Made by a program: the position numbers and the translations under genes. A stretch of 64,000 bases of DNA from Balneola vulgaris DSM 17893 (GTDB taxonomy: Bacteria; Bacteroidota; Rhodothermia; Balneolales; Balneolaceae). Below, piece by piece: positions 45,008 through 53,837 of this stretch. The DNA lies in NCBI RefSeq assembly GCF_000375465.1, contig NZ_AQXH01000001.1:310130-374129 (forward strand), in the 5' to 3' direction. Every line of letters begins with the position of its first letter. Position 1 is the stretch's first letter. Under the pieces are notes generated by a model. The model had not been told where the DNA came from and ran no database searches. It saw nothing but the letters and a program-made list of their open reading frames with translations.

Positions 45008-45694
45008 ATGATATTTAAGCGGCTATTACTGAGTTCCCTCTTTCTATTCTGTATTTATCCTTCATTGATTGCTCAAGATGTTGAAGTTACTCCTCTCGAC
45101 TCTTTAATTAATGTCCCTGAGAAACCTTTGAGTATTTCAGGCTTTACTGTTCCACTAATATTTGGTGGTGGTATGGGTTCACAAAATAATCCAGTACTTA
45201 CTACCCCTAAAGGTGATGAAGCAACTATAAGTGCCGGTGGTGGACTCTTTTTTGGCTCAGGCATCTACTATACAACAGAAAAAAACATTACGGTTGGTGC
45301 GTCGGTTCAATATCTCACTAGTGAGCTAACCCCAGTTACTAAAAACGGAAGTGCGTCATTTAAACGTGTTGCTTTCTTACCCGAAATTAAGCTACCCATC
45401 AAAATTAAAGACAACTCCTTTATTAATTATGGTGGTGGGGTTGGATTATATATGAATGGAAAGCTTGTTGTGGATTCCAATGATGACACTCAAAACTCCA
45501 TTAACACGGTTTACGAAAACACGAGTGGGCTTCATTTCATTTTAGAATATGAAGAAAACTACCCTACAGGTCTGCTCACAGCTGGAGTTAAATACTATAA
45601 TGTTGAATACGAACAAGCTTCTGGCGACACTTTATTTCCTAGGCTAGATGGTTCAGGTGTAGACTTCTATTTAAGCTATGTATTTAAGCTGTGA
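45008..45694 (+). CDS. Hypothetical outer-membrane barrel protein
   Basis: 228 residues with a signal peptide (ending LIAQ). The mature protein alternates short strands and Gly-rich turns (GGGMGSQNN, AGGGLFFGSGIYY, GAGVKYYNVEYEQ) and ends VDFYLSYVFKL, typical of a small barrel. No family recognised. Stands before the glutamine-synthetase-like operon with 40 nt between; its relation to that operon is unclear. Confidence 0.7.
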   Translation: MIFKRLLLSSLFLFCIYPSLIAQDVEVTPLDSLINVPEKPLSISGFTVPLIFGGGMGSQNNPVLTTPKGDEATISAGGGLFFGSGIYYTTEKNITVGASVQYLTSELTPVTKNGSASFKRVAFLPEIKLPIKIKDNSFINYGGGVGLYMNGKLVVDSNDDTQNSINTVYENTSGLHFILEYEENYPTGLLTAGVKYYNVEYEQASGDTLFPRLDGSGVDFYLSYVFKL

Positions 45695-45734
45695 TTAGGC
45701 TTAATATCTAGCTAAAGCTTTTCTATATTCCGTT

Positions 45735-47114
45735 ATGGTTAAAACGGAAGTATCTAACAAAGAAGCAGTTATAAATCGCATTGAAAAATCGAGTGCTAAT
45801 AACATTCGATTTGCCGTAACTGATATAGACGGTGTATTAAGGGGTAAATTTCTAAGCAAAGATAAAGTACTCAAAGCCCTCAAATCCGGTAAAATTGGTT
45901 TCTGCAATGTCATTTTTGGTTGGGATATCAATGATGCGTGCTATACCAATACCGAAGCAAGCGGTTGGCATACAGGATACCCAGATGCACAAGCTTTCAT
46001 TGATGTTGATACCTTAATTTCTATTCCTTGGGATGATGACAAACCATTCTTAATTGGCGACTTTCGGCATGACGATGTTTTTAAAGATATATGTCCTCGA
46101 ACGTTATTAAAGAACATCGAAAAACAAGCTTTTGATTTAGGATTACTTCCAAAATATGCCTGTGAATTTGAATGGTTCAACTTCAGCGAAACACCGCAAA
46201 GTCTTTATGAAAAAGACTATAGAAACCCTACCCCACTTACACCGGGTATGTTCGGATATTCACTTCTGCGATCGTCATTAAATCAAGAATACATTAACGA
46301 AATATTTGATACCCTTAAAGAGCTCAACATTCCTTTAGAAGGCTTACATACTGAAACTGGCCATGGGGTTTATGAAGCCTGTATCACCTATGACGATTTA
46401 TCAACGGCTGCCGACCAAGCCATTATCTTTAAAACTGTTGTTAAAGAAATTGCCTATCAGTATGAGATACTAGCTAGTTTTATGGCGAAATGGAATGCTG
46501 CATTGCCAGGATGTAGTGCACATATTCATCAAAGCTTGTGGGATCTTAAAGACTCAAAGAACCTATTTTATGATTCGGATGATGAGAATAATATGAGTGA
46601 AACAATGAAACAGTTTCTTGCTGGGCAATTACACTGTCTACCTCATATACTACCCATGTTTGCTCCTACTGTTAACAGTTACAAGCGATTTGTAGATGGC
46701 TCTTGGGCCCCCACATCAATCAGCTGGGGTATTGAGAACAGAACAACGGCATTAAGAGTCATCAATCCTGATTGTAATGCAACTCGTATTGAACACCGTG
46801 TTCCTGGTGCGGATATTAATCCATACTTAGCGATGTCTGCTGCATTAGCTTCAGGTTTATATGGCATAAAACATAAGCTCAAGTTAGAAGATGATACTTT
46901 TGTAAATGGTAATGCTTACGATAATCAGAAATTAAAATCACTCCCTACCAATTTATTCAAAGCTACCAAGGCTATGAAGGAATCACCAATTGCCAATGAG
47001 CTTTTTGGAGTAAATTTTGTAGATCATTTTATTCGCACTCGAGAATGGGAATGGAAGCAATACGAGCCACAAATTGATAACTGGGAACTTAAAAGGTACT
47101 TTGAGTTGATCTAA
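45735..47114 (+). CDS. Glutamine-synthetase-like ligase
   Basis: 459 residues. GS fold with the beta-grasp start (NNIRFAVTDIDGVLRGKFLSKDKV), an E-x-E pair (CEFEWFNFSE), LEGLHTETGHGVYEACITYDDLSTAADQAI, HIHQSLWD (H-x-H), and the C-terminal block ENRTTALRVINPDCNATRIEHRVPGADINPYLAMSAAL with the ATP/ammonia Arg/Glu residues. This is a divergent, GS-III/PuuA/FluG-type member without the Tyr-adenylylation loop of GlnA, more likely a gamma-glutamyl or amide ligase than the ammonia-assimilating enzyme. The stop overlaps the start of the next gene by 1 nt. Confidence 0.9.
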   Translation: MVKTEVSNKEAVINRIEKSSANNIRFAVTDIDGVLRGKFLSKDKVLKALKSGKIGFCNVIFGWDINDACYTNTEASGWHTGYPDAQAFIDVDTLISIPWDDDKPFLIGDFRHDDVFKDICPRTLLKNIEKQAFDLGLLPKYACEFEWFNFSETPQSLYEKDYRNPTPLTPGMFGYSLLRSSLNQEYINEIFDTLKELNIPLEGLHTETGHGVYEACITYDDLSTAADQAIIFKTVVKEIAYQYEILASFMAKWNAALPGCSAHIHQSLWDLKDSKNLFYDSDDENNMSETMKQFLAGQLHCLPHILPMFAPTVNSYKRFVDGSWAPTSISWGIENRTTALRVINPDCNATRIEHRVPGADINPYLAMSAALASGLYGIKHKLKLEDDTFVNGNAYDNQKLKSLPTNLFKATKAMKESPIANELFGVNFVDHFIRTREWEWKQYEPQIDNWELKRYFELI

Positions 47115-48157
47115 TGGCGTTTATAGATTTTGATACCATCATCAGAGAAGCGTGGAACGATTATGACCCTAGTCGAGAGATCGCTCATATCGTAGATATA
47201 AGTGCAAAAGTATCTACCAACCATGTGTATAGAATTACCTTAAAAGATAGAAATTACATAGTAGCTAAGCTCTCCTACTTCGGTAAATATGACCATTTTG
47301 TTGAAGATCATAGCATCATAAATACTTTATCGAATAACCTTCCGTTTCCATTCGAAAATTTCCTTGCACGATCATTAATGAAAGGAAATAAATTATACGT
47401 GTATCGCTATCAGAGCCAAGTAATTGATGCTTGGGTAGTGTTCTATCGCCCTATTCATATAAAAGAAAAGTTACCTAAGCGATTAGACGAAGACCAAATA
47501 GCTAAACTTGGGCAGCAAACCGCTCGGTTTCATAAGGCATGTGATACGGTAAAAGCGACCCTTCCTCGGTCTTCTAAAACCATGAAGGATGATATCAATG
47601 ATCTCATAAAAATACTTGACGACACTTCAAGCAAATATGAGTATCCCATGCATCGATCGCTAATTAAAAACCATTGCGATGCTTTTTTAGCAAATTATGA
47701 TACCATAGGAGCTGACAAACTCGAGTCTATTCCTGTGTTTGTAGATTGGAATATTGGCAACTTCTCAGTCACCCCCAATTTTAAACTTTATTCTAGGTGG
47801 GATTATGATTGGTTTAGGATGAGTACTCGAATGCTTGATTTTTATTTCTTTGCACGCGTTTCATCCGACATAGGTGATAAAACCGTCTTTACCTACAATG
47901 TGGATGTTATGATGGAAGATCGTTTTATCATCTTTCTAAAAGCCTATCACAAAGAATTCCCACTTACAGAAAAAGAAATACGATTTCTTAAAGATGCCTA
48001 TCGTTTTTTCATACTCAACTATGTTGTTAAGTATGGTCGATTCTTTTTCCACGAGATATTTGCTACAAAATTACAAAAAGAGGCTTTAGAAACGCATCTA
48101 CCCTCTCTTGAAAACACATTCAACCCTGAACCATTATTAAAAGCTCTGGATCTATAA
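47114..48157 (+). CDS. Aminoglycoside-phosphotransferase-fold protein
   Basis: 347 residues. The kinase-like fold has NHVYRITLKDRNYIVAKLSYF near residues 36-55 as the nucleotide-binding lobe and VFVDWNIGNFSV at 208-219, aligned to the H-x-D-x4-N catalytic loop; here the His is Phe209 while D211 and N216 are kept. YSRWDYDWFRM at 226-236 would be the D-x-D metal segment. Small-molecule phosphorylation of an alcohol or amine is the likely reaction. It forms a tight operon with the ligase and the HAD hydrolase (1-nt overlap, 1-nt gap). Confidence 0.83.
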   Translation: MAFIDFDTIIREAWNDYDPSREIAHIVDISAKVSTNHVYRITLKDRNYIVAKLSYFGKYDHFVEDHSIINTLSNNLPFPFENFLARSLMKGNKLYVYRYQSQVIDAWVVFYRPIHIKEKLPKRLDEDQIAKLGQQTARFHKACDTVKATLPRSSKTMKDDINDLIKILDDTSSKYEYPMHRSLIKNHCDAFLANYDTIGADKLESIPVFVDWNIGNFSVTPNFKLYSRWDYDWFRMSTRMLDFYFFARVSSDIGDKTVFTYNVDVMMEDRFIIFLKAYHKEFPLTEKEIRFLKDAYRFFILNYVVKYGRFFFHEIFATKLQKEALETHLPSLENTFNPEPLLKALDL

Positions 48158-48158
48158 A

Positions 48159-49004
48159 ATGAGTTACCCTTCATTCTTTGACATTGCCAAACAGTTTAAA
48201 GCAATTCTGCTAGATTCTTATGGCGTTATAAAAAATCACAATGGTTTAATAGAAGGAGCAGAAAGAACACTAAAATTTATTCGTGATGAGAAAAAGCTCT
48301 TTAGAGTTTTGACGAACGATGCTTCCCGAAGTCCTATACAGCAAATTGAAAAGTATAACGAATTAGGACTTCATGGTATTGAACTTCATGAAATGCTCAC
48401 TTCAGGTATGATGGCTAAGCATTTCTTAGAACAAAAAATTACTGAAGGACGAATTGCTTATTTGGGCACTGAAAACTCAGCTGATTACATACTCCAATCT
48501 GGGCTGGAACATGTGGCGGTAAAAGATATAGATCTAGACCATATAGAAGATATATCTGCCTGTGTTTTCCTAGATGATGAAGGCTTCGACTGGAATACTG
48601 ATATCAATAAAGTGGTTAACCTTCTTCGTAAAAAGAATATGCCTGTAATACTAGCTAATTCTGACTACTACTATCCTGTTTCATCCAATGATATTGCCAT
48701 AGCAACTGGAGGAATAGCTAAGTTGGTGGAAAATATGTTAGGTAAGAAATTCATTCATTACGGTAAGCCTGATTCTCAAATGTTTATGTTTGCTTATGAA
48801 CAGTTAACAAAGGATGGCTTTATCAATAAAGATGAAATTTTAATGGTTGGCGACACATTAGAAACTGACATTCTTGGTGGTAACAAATTTGGTATAAAAA
48901 CCATGTTAGTACTATCTGGAAATACCAGAGAAGACACTTATAAGTCACAAATTGAAGCCACGGGTATTATCCCAGATTATGTATGTAAGTCAATCATGGA
49001 ATGA
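48159..49004 (+). CDS. HAD-superfamily IIA hydrolase
   Basis: 281 residues. NagD/IIA type: motif I AILLDSYGVIKNH with nucleophile Asp19 but Tyr21 in place of the usual second Asp, motif II NDASRSP region, cap domain in the middle, and motif IV EILMVGDTLETDILGGNKFGIKTMLVLSG. Phosphatase-like reaction on a small substrate. Operon context: the preceding gene is kinase-like, so a kinase/phosphatase pair on the same intermediate is possible. Overlaps the methyltransferase ATG by 4 nt. Confidence 0.9.
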   Translation: MSYPSFFDIAKQFKAILLDSYGVIKNHNGLIEGAERTLKFIRDEKKLFRVLTNDASRSPIQQIEKYNELGLHGIELHEMLTSGMMAKHFLEQKITEGRIAYLGTENSADYILQSGLEHVAVKDIDLDHIEDISACVFLDDEGFDWNTDINKVVNLLRKKNMPVILANSDYYYPVSSNDIAIATGGIAKLVENMLGKKFIHYGKPDSQMFMFAYEQLTKDGFINKDEILMVGDTLETDILGGNKFGIKTMLVLSGNTREDTYKSQIEATGIIPDYVCKSIME

Positions 49005-50095
49005 TCTATAAAACTAAAGACCGAACATTCAATTTTAAACGTTACCCTTCAACCACGAATAAATCATTACGAGCATGGAATGCCGCCGATGAGCTGCTCC
49101 ATCAAACTCTTGAAAACCAGGTAGAGCCTCATTCAAAGTTATGTATATCGAATGACCGTTTTGGAGTGTTAGCGAATCTATTCAATACCAATCCAACTCA
49201 GCATATCATTGCATACAAAAGCCAAGAAAAGGCACTCTATAAGAATGCTAAGTTGAATGATATCCCGGTTGAGCGGTTACAATTTAGATCTCCACTTGAT
49301 ACGATTGATACCTTTGATTTTGCGCTATTGAAAATCCCAAAATCACTGAATCTATTTGAACTACTTATTCAACAACTTCATAGTGGTATAGCAGATGAAG
49401 GCGTAATCTTTGCCGGTTTTATGACCCGCCATTTCTCGCCAAGATTAATAGAGATAGCTGAGTATTATTTTGACTCGGTAGAACAATCAAAAGCGAAAAA
49501 GAAAGCTAGAGTATTAACTCTAAAGGGGAAAAAAGACCAACCCGCTAAAGACATAGTTGAATCCATTTTTTATAAAGATTATGATATTAAGCAATATAAA
49601 GGTGTGTTTTCATCTGGTCATATTGATTTCGCAACTCAATTTTTCTTAGAGCATTTTGAAGCAAAAGAAAATGAACAGAGTGTTTTAGACTTAGCCTCCG
49701 GAAATGGGATAATAGCCAAGGAATTATATGATTCCTTTAAGCCTAATGAACTGCATTTGATGGATGATTCTTTCTTAGCTATTGAATCATCAAAAATGAA
49801 TCTACCTGATTTACCGAATGAAGCATTTCACTATTCCGACAGTTTAGAAGTGTTCCAAGATCAGAGTATAGACCTCGTTGTTTCTAATCCCCCGTTCCAT
49901 TTCGGTCATGAAAACAACATTGAAGTGGCCATTCAATTGTTCAAGGGAGTGCAACGCATAATAAAAGAAAATGGTCGATTTGCTATGGTTACGAGTAAAC
50001 ATTTAAACCTATTTACTCATCTAGACCCTTTATTTACATCCACAAGAATTCTAAAAGAGAACGATCGCTTTGTGATCTACGAATGTTTTAAATGA
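49001..50095 (+). CDS. RsmC/RlmG-like class I methyltransferase
   Basis: 364 residues. N-terminal half is a degenerate Rossmann domain; the C-terminal half has SAM motif VLDLASGNGIIAKELY at about 227-242 and the NPPF motif VVSNPPFHFGHENNIE at about 290-305, followed by GRFAMVTSKHLN. The duplicated layout and NPPFH match RsmC/RlmG, which methylate guanine N2 in rRNA. Last gene of the four-gene run (ATGA overlap with the HAD gene), so its link with the ligase and kinase may be regulatory chance. Confidence 0.88.
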   Translation: MIYKTKDRTFNFKRYPSTTNKSLRAWNAADELLHQTLENQVEPHSKLCISNDRFGVLANLFNTNPTQHIIAYKSQEKALYKNAKLNDIPVERLQFRSPLDTIDTFDFALLKIPKSLNLFELLIQQLHSGIADEGVIFAGFMTRHFSPRLIEIAEYYFDSVEQSKAKKKARVLTLKGKKDQPAKDIVESIFYKDYDIKQYKGVFSSGHIDFATQFFLEHFEAKENEQSVLDLASGNGIIAKELYDSFKPNELHLMDDSFLAIESSKMNLPDLPNEAFHYSDSLEVFQDQSIDLVVSNPPFHFGHENNIEVAIQLFKGVQRIIKENGRFAMVTSKHLNLFTHLDPLFTSTRILKENDRFVIYECFK

Positions 50096-50101
50096 TGATA
50101 T

Positions 50102-50767
50102 CTATTTAGTTAGCTTTTCAGCTATTAGTAATCCATCCCGAATAGGTAGCAACACTTGTTCAACTTCAGGGTGATCGGCCACAAGTTTATTAAAGTTTGC
50201 AATGGCTTCGGCTTTGTGATCTGTTGGGTCAAGAACTGTACCATCCCAAAGCACATTATCAATAACCATTAACCCACCCTCTTTTAATAACGGTAGCGAC
50301 TGTTCGAAGTAATAGGCGTATCTTAGTTTATCCGCATCCATATAAATTATATCGAATGGTCCATCTAGCTCATTAATTAAGCTCTGAGCATTACCTTTCA
50401 ATAATTTTATTACACCTTTTTTATCAAATTCAGCAAAATGTTCCTCTGCAATTTTTTGGTAACGAAGGTTCATCTCTATGGTGGTTATCCTTCCTCCTTC
50501 TTCTATCGCCTCCGCCATAGCCAATGCCGAATATCCTGTAAAAGTACCAATCTCTAAAATATTCTTTGCTCCCGAAATTCTAATGAGCATTTTTAATATT
50601 TGGCTCACTAATTTTCCGCTTAGCATATCAATATATTCTAACTTATCATCGCTTGATGAAATGAGTTTATGAATATCCGAGCTTTCATCCGTTGTGTGAT
50701 TTTCAGCATATTGCTCAATTTCTGGATGAGTTATTTGAACGATAGGTTTTCCTCTGTGTTTCTTCAT
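50102..50767 (-). CDS. O-methyltransferase (COMT-like, class I)
   Basis: 221 residues. Core motif NILEIGTFTGYSALAMAEAI at about 69-88, DIIYMDADKLRYAYYFEQSLPLL (metal-binding Asp), and LMVIDNVLWDG. This is the small cation-dependent catechol-type O-methyltransferase family common in bacteria (YrrM-like), which modifies small aromatic or hydroxylated molecules, and some relatives modify tRNA. Substrate unknown. Convergent with the RsmC-like gene with 6 nt between stops. Confidence 0.9.
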   Translation of the reverse strand: MKKHRGKPIVQITHPEIEQYAENHTTDESSDIHKLISSSDDKLEYIDMLSGKLVSQILKMLIRISGAKNILEIGTFTGYSALAMAEAIEEGGRITTIEMNLRYQKIAEEHFAEFDKKGVIKLLKGNAQSLINELDGPFDIIYMDADKLRYAYYFEQSLPLLKEGGLMVIDNVLWDGTVLDPTDHKAEAIANFNKLVADHPEVEQVLLPIRDGLLIAEKLTK

Positions 50768-50817
50768 GCATCAAAGATAAGGCAGAAGCCCCTATCATCA
50801 CCAATAAAAGTATCACA

Positions 50818-51483
50818 TTGAGTTTTATACCTTCACAAGAATCTAAGTTTTATATCCACTTCTTTAGTTTATACACGAAATGGCTAATGAAGCGACGTTT
50901 TAAAAGAGTTTATATAAAGCAGCACTATACTCCTTCGAAGGCTTCAAAAACTGTGTACTACTTAAATCACAATTCTTGGTGGGATGGTTTAATACCGTTG
51001 TATTTGAATAGCTATCATTTTAAGCAACATGCTCGAGCTATCATGGAAGATGAACAAATGATTAAACACCCTTTCTTTTCTAAAATTGGTGCCTTTTCTA
51101 TAAATCTAAAGGATTCAAAATCAACTATAAGATCACTGAGATATGCCATTAATTCAATGAAACGATCTAACTCGAGTTTATTTATTTATCCAGAAGGTGA
51201 AATAACCCCTGTTAGTTCTAATCAACCAACTTTCAAATCAGGCTTAAGTTGGTTATACAAACAAATGGAAGCAGAAGTAGATTTTGTACCAATTGCCTTA
51301 TATCAACAAACTTTTAGAGACAGCAAACCAGAGTTATACATCTATATTGGTGAGTCTACGAAACCCACAAAAAATCTCACCAATCAAAAACTCACAAATC
51401 ATTTTGAGTTAGCCTTACAACATCTTCTAACTCAAACTAGAAATGTGGCTGGCTTTACAGATGAAGGATTTAAACCTATTTAG
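50818..51483 (+). CDS. Acyltransferase (PlsC/LPLAT family)
   Basis: 221 residues, TTG start. LPLAT domain: HX4D motif NHNSWWDG with H51 and D56, and YPEGEITPVSS as the second block. Transfers an acyl chain to a lipid-like hydroxyl. No membrane segment, unlike many PlsC enzymes. Its neighbours, a CrtC-like hydratase on the other strand and a GT2 glycosyltransferase, suggest acylation of a glycosylated carotenoid as in the staphyloxanthin route, though simple phospholipid synthesis cannot be excluded. Confidence 0.85.
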   Translation: MSFIPSQESKFYIHFFSLYTKWLMKRRFKRVYIKQHYTPSKASKTVYYLNHNSWWDGLIPLYLNSYHFKQHARAIMEDEQMIKHPFFSKIGAFSINLKDSKSTIRSLRYAINSMKRSNSSLFIYPEGEITPVSSNQPTFKSGLSWLYKQMEAEVDFVPIALYQQTFRDSKPELYIYIGESTKPTKNLTNQKLTNHFELALQHLLTQTRNVAGFTDEGFKPI

Positions 51484-51484
51484 C

Positions 51485-52555
51485 TTACCAAGTCCAAGGA
51501 TACATTCGTTTGCTTTTTTGAACCCAGTGTGCTTTTTGGTTCATAAATTGTAAACGCATTCGGACTGCCGGCCAAAATATCTTGTTATAAATTCTTTCAG
51601 GTTTAATGTATTCTGATATTCCCGTACTAGTTTTTAACGATTCTCCATTATTTAGCACCGCTTCAGCTATGAACCGTTGATAGAATGGGCCAGAATCAAC
51701 ACAGTGGCTTTGCTGTATATGAACTTGTAGTTCCTTTGAACTCAAACTTATTACTCTCGAAGAACGAAGTCCAAATGGCGTTAATCCTTCTTCTTTCAAT
51801 TCAATATTCGTGAACTCATTAATGGAACTAGGGTCTTTATTATCAATTAACCAAGCTTGGTACTGACGCCCAGAATTTTGATTCATGATATAATAAATAA
51901 GAGTAGCATCGTCGAAATGAAACCTCCCCCAATACCAATCCTCAAAATCATCTTTCATTGGTTTAAAACCAACATTGTGATCATGATACCCTAGCCCTTC
52001 AAATTGAATTTCGTGGTTTTTGGTTTTACCACTAATTGTTAAGTCTCCTTTTACCTCAGCTTGCGGTTGTATCAGATTCCAAAGATGATGGTCGTTAGAA
52101 GACTTTTGAGCTATAGTGCCCTTTAATAATTTAGGAGACTTAAATGTTAACTGTCCTACTAAGCTAAACCCAGATACTAAAAACTGATCAAAAGTAAGCT
52201 TATAGCTGATTCCATCTTGACCTACTGTCCTCTGAAATGCACAATCACCGATCTTATATTCATTGCTTACTTCATTAAATTCGAAATCATTAGCTGAATA
52301 TTCTTTAAAACTATAGTATTCGGTCTGCTTTTTGTGATAAATAGAAATGCTTACTGCAGGGAAATTATTGGGAGTGGCATTTCTAGATGTTATCCCTTCA
52401 ATATAATTTGGGGAAAATGGGTTACCTTCATAAAATATTGCAACGATTCCCCAATTTTTATCATTAGTAAGAGCGTCGAAATACCACCATTCATAAGCAC
52501 CAGATAGCTTATTTTGAAAAGGGCTTTCATCCTTAAAATCAGTAGATATATTCAT
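51485..52555 (-). CDS. CrtC-like hydratase (hydroxyneurosporene synthase family)
   Basis: 356 residues, no signal peptide. The lipocalin-like fold of CrtC/acyclic carotenoid 1,2-hydratases is shown by YEWWYFDALTNDKNWGIVAIFYEGNPFSPNY near the start and FEGLGYHDHNVGFKPM plus FEDWYWGRFHFDDATLIYYI in the middle (YHDHNVG and DWYWGR are family blocks). These enzymes add water to a carotenoid end group. Convergent with the acyltransferase and divergent from the GT2, about 60 nt apart. Confidence 0.82.
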   Translation of the reverse strand: MNISTDFKDESPFQNKLSGAYEWWYFDALTNDKNWGIVAIFYEGNPFSPNYIEGITSRNATPNNFPAVSISIYHKKQTEYYSFKEYSANDFEFNEVSNEYKIGDCAFQRTVGQDGISYKLTFDQFLVSGFSLVGQLTFKSPKLLKGTIAQKSSNDHHLWNLIQPQAEVKGDLTISGKTKNHEIQFEGLGYHDHNVGFKPMKDDFEDWYWGRFHFDDATLIYYIMNQNSGRQYQAWLIDNKDPSSINEFTNIELKEEGLTPFGLRSSRVISLSSKELQVHIQQSHCVDSGPFYQRFIAEAVLNNGESLKTSTGISEYIKPERIYNKIFWPAVRMRLQFMNQKAHWVQKSKRMYPWTW

Positions 52556-52615
52556 AGCTTAAAACTTACAATAAAGTGAAGCTTAACCAAAGCAATCTTA
52601 CATTACGTTCATTAT

Positions 52616-53770
52616 ATGTTTGAAATATTTTTATATATCGCTTTAGGGTATCTATTATTTACGAGCACTGTTCTGCTCCGTAATTTATTTGAGTTCAACA
52701 AAATAAAAGATTTACCTAATACTAATATTGATACTAAGCCAGCAATTAGTGTATGCATACCTGCGCGGAATGAAGCCAAAGTAATCAAGCGATGTGTTGA
52801 ATCGATTTTAAATCAAGACTACCCATATCTTGAAGTTCTCGTTCTCGACGATCATTCAACAGATGAAACAAATTCCATTCTTCAGCAGCTGTCAAACGAA
52901 CACCCAAATCTTACCATATTAAACGGAGCCGCTAAACCTGATGATTGGTTAGGCAAGCCTTGGGCATGCCATCAGCTTAGTGAAGCAGCTACAGGCGATG
53001 TTCTCGTTTTCATCGATGCGGATGTATGGCTTGCACGTAATGCACTAACGAAGGCGAGTTCTCAATTCAATCAATTTGATGCCATTACTGTTTGGCCACA
53101 ACAGATAGTAGAATCCTATTGGGAACGACAAATAATTCCACATATATACTACGCCCTGTACACTCTTCTACCCGCCAAATATGTTGAACGAGATCCTAAA
53201 TGGATGCCTCAGTCATTAAAATACAAATTAGGTCCAGAGTTCTCGGCTGCATGTGGACAATTTATCGCATTTAAGAAATCCATTTATGAAGAAATTGGTG
53301 GTCATAAAGGCATTAAACAATATATTTTAGATGATGTACAACTTGCTAAAGAAGTAAAACGTCAAGGATTTTCACTTCGAATGTTATCTGGAATCAATAC
53401 CGTTTACTGTAGAATGTATACCAGCTATTCAGAAATATGGAATGGATTACGGAAAAACTTTTTATTGGGCTTTAATAGTACCTTTCTATTTATAGTGATG
53501 GGCATACTTCATCTCGTTACATTTATTCTCCCCTACTATGCGTTTTGGGTTGGCTTCAAATCTTCCAGTTCCCCTATAATCATACTTTCATCCATACTAA
53601 TTTTAATCCCTTGGATACACCGTATGATTCTAAACTATATCTATAAATGGGAGATTTATTCTGCTTTTACACACAGTATTGGAGTTCTCTGGTTTCAACT
53701 CCTTGGTATTCGATGTTTGATAGATAGTATAACAGGCAAAAAAGTAGCTTGGAAAGGCCGTAAGGTCTAA
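52616..53770 (+). CDS. GT2 glycosyltransferase (CrtQ/HpnB-like)
   Basis: 384 residues. N-terminal membrane helix (IFLYIALGYLLFTSTVLL) then a GT2 domain: ISVCIPARNEAKVIKRCVESILNQDYPYLEVLVLDDHSTDET, DWLGKPWACHQLSEAATGDVLVFIDADV (D-x-D), and YILDDVQLAKEVKRQG. Two or three C-terminal helices follow. WLGKPWACHQL is shared with 4,4'-diaponeurosporenoate glycosyltransferase (CrtQ) and hopanoid-associated HpnB. With the CrtC-like and PlsC-like neighbours it may attach sugar to a carotenoid alcohol. Confidence 0.85.
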   Translation: MFEIFLYIALGYLLFTSTVLLRNLFEFNKIKDLPNTNIDTKPAISVCIPARNEAKVIKRCVESILNQDYPYLEVLVLDDHSTDETNSILQQLSNEHPNLTILNGAAKPDDWLGKPWACHQLSEAATGDVLVFIDADVWLARNALTKASSQFNQFDAITVWPQQIVESYWERQIIPHIYYALYTLLPAKYVERDPKWMPQSLKYKLGPEFSAACGQFIAFKKSIYEEIGGHKGIKQYILDDVQLAKEVKRQGFSLRMLSGINTVYCRMYTSYSEIWNGLRKNFLLGFNSTFLFIVMGILHLVTFILPYYAFWVGFKSSSSPIIILSSILILIPWIHRMILNYIYKWEIYSAFTHSIGVLWFQLLGIRCLIDSITGKKVAWKGRKV

Positions 53771-53837
53771 TTTTTAGACTTCATTATATTTTAATAATCG
53801 TTTTCTTTTTTGTGTACGGTTATACATATTCCAACAT

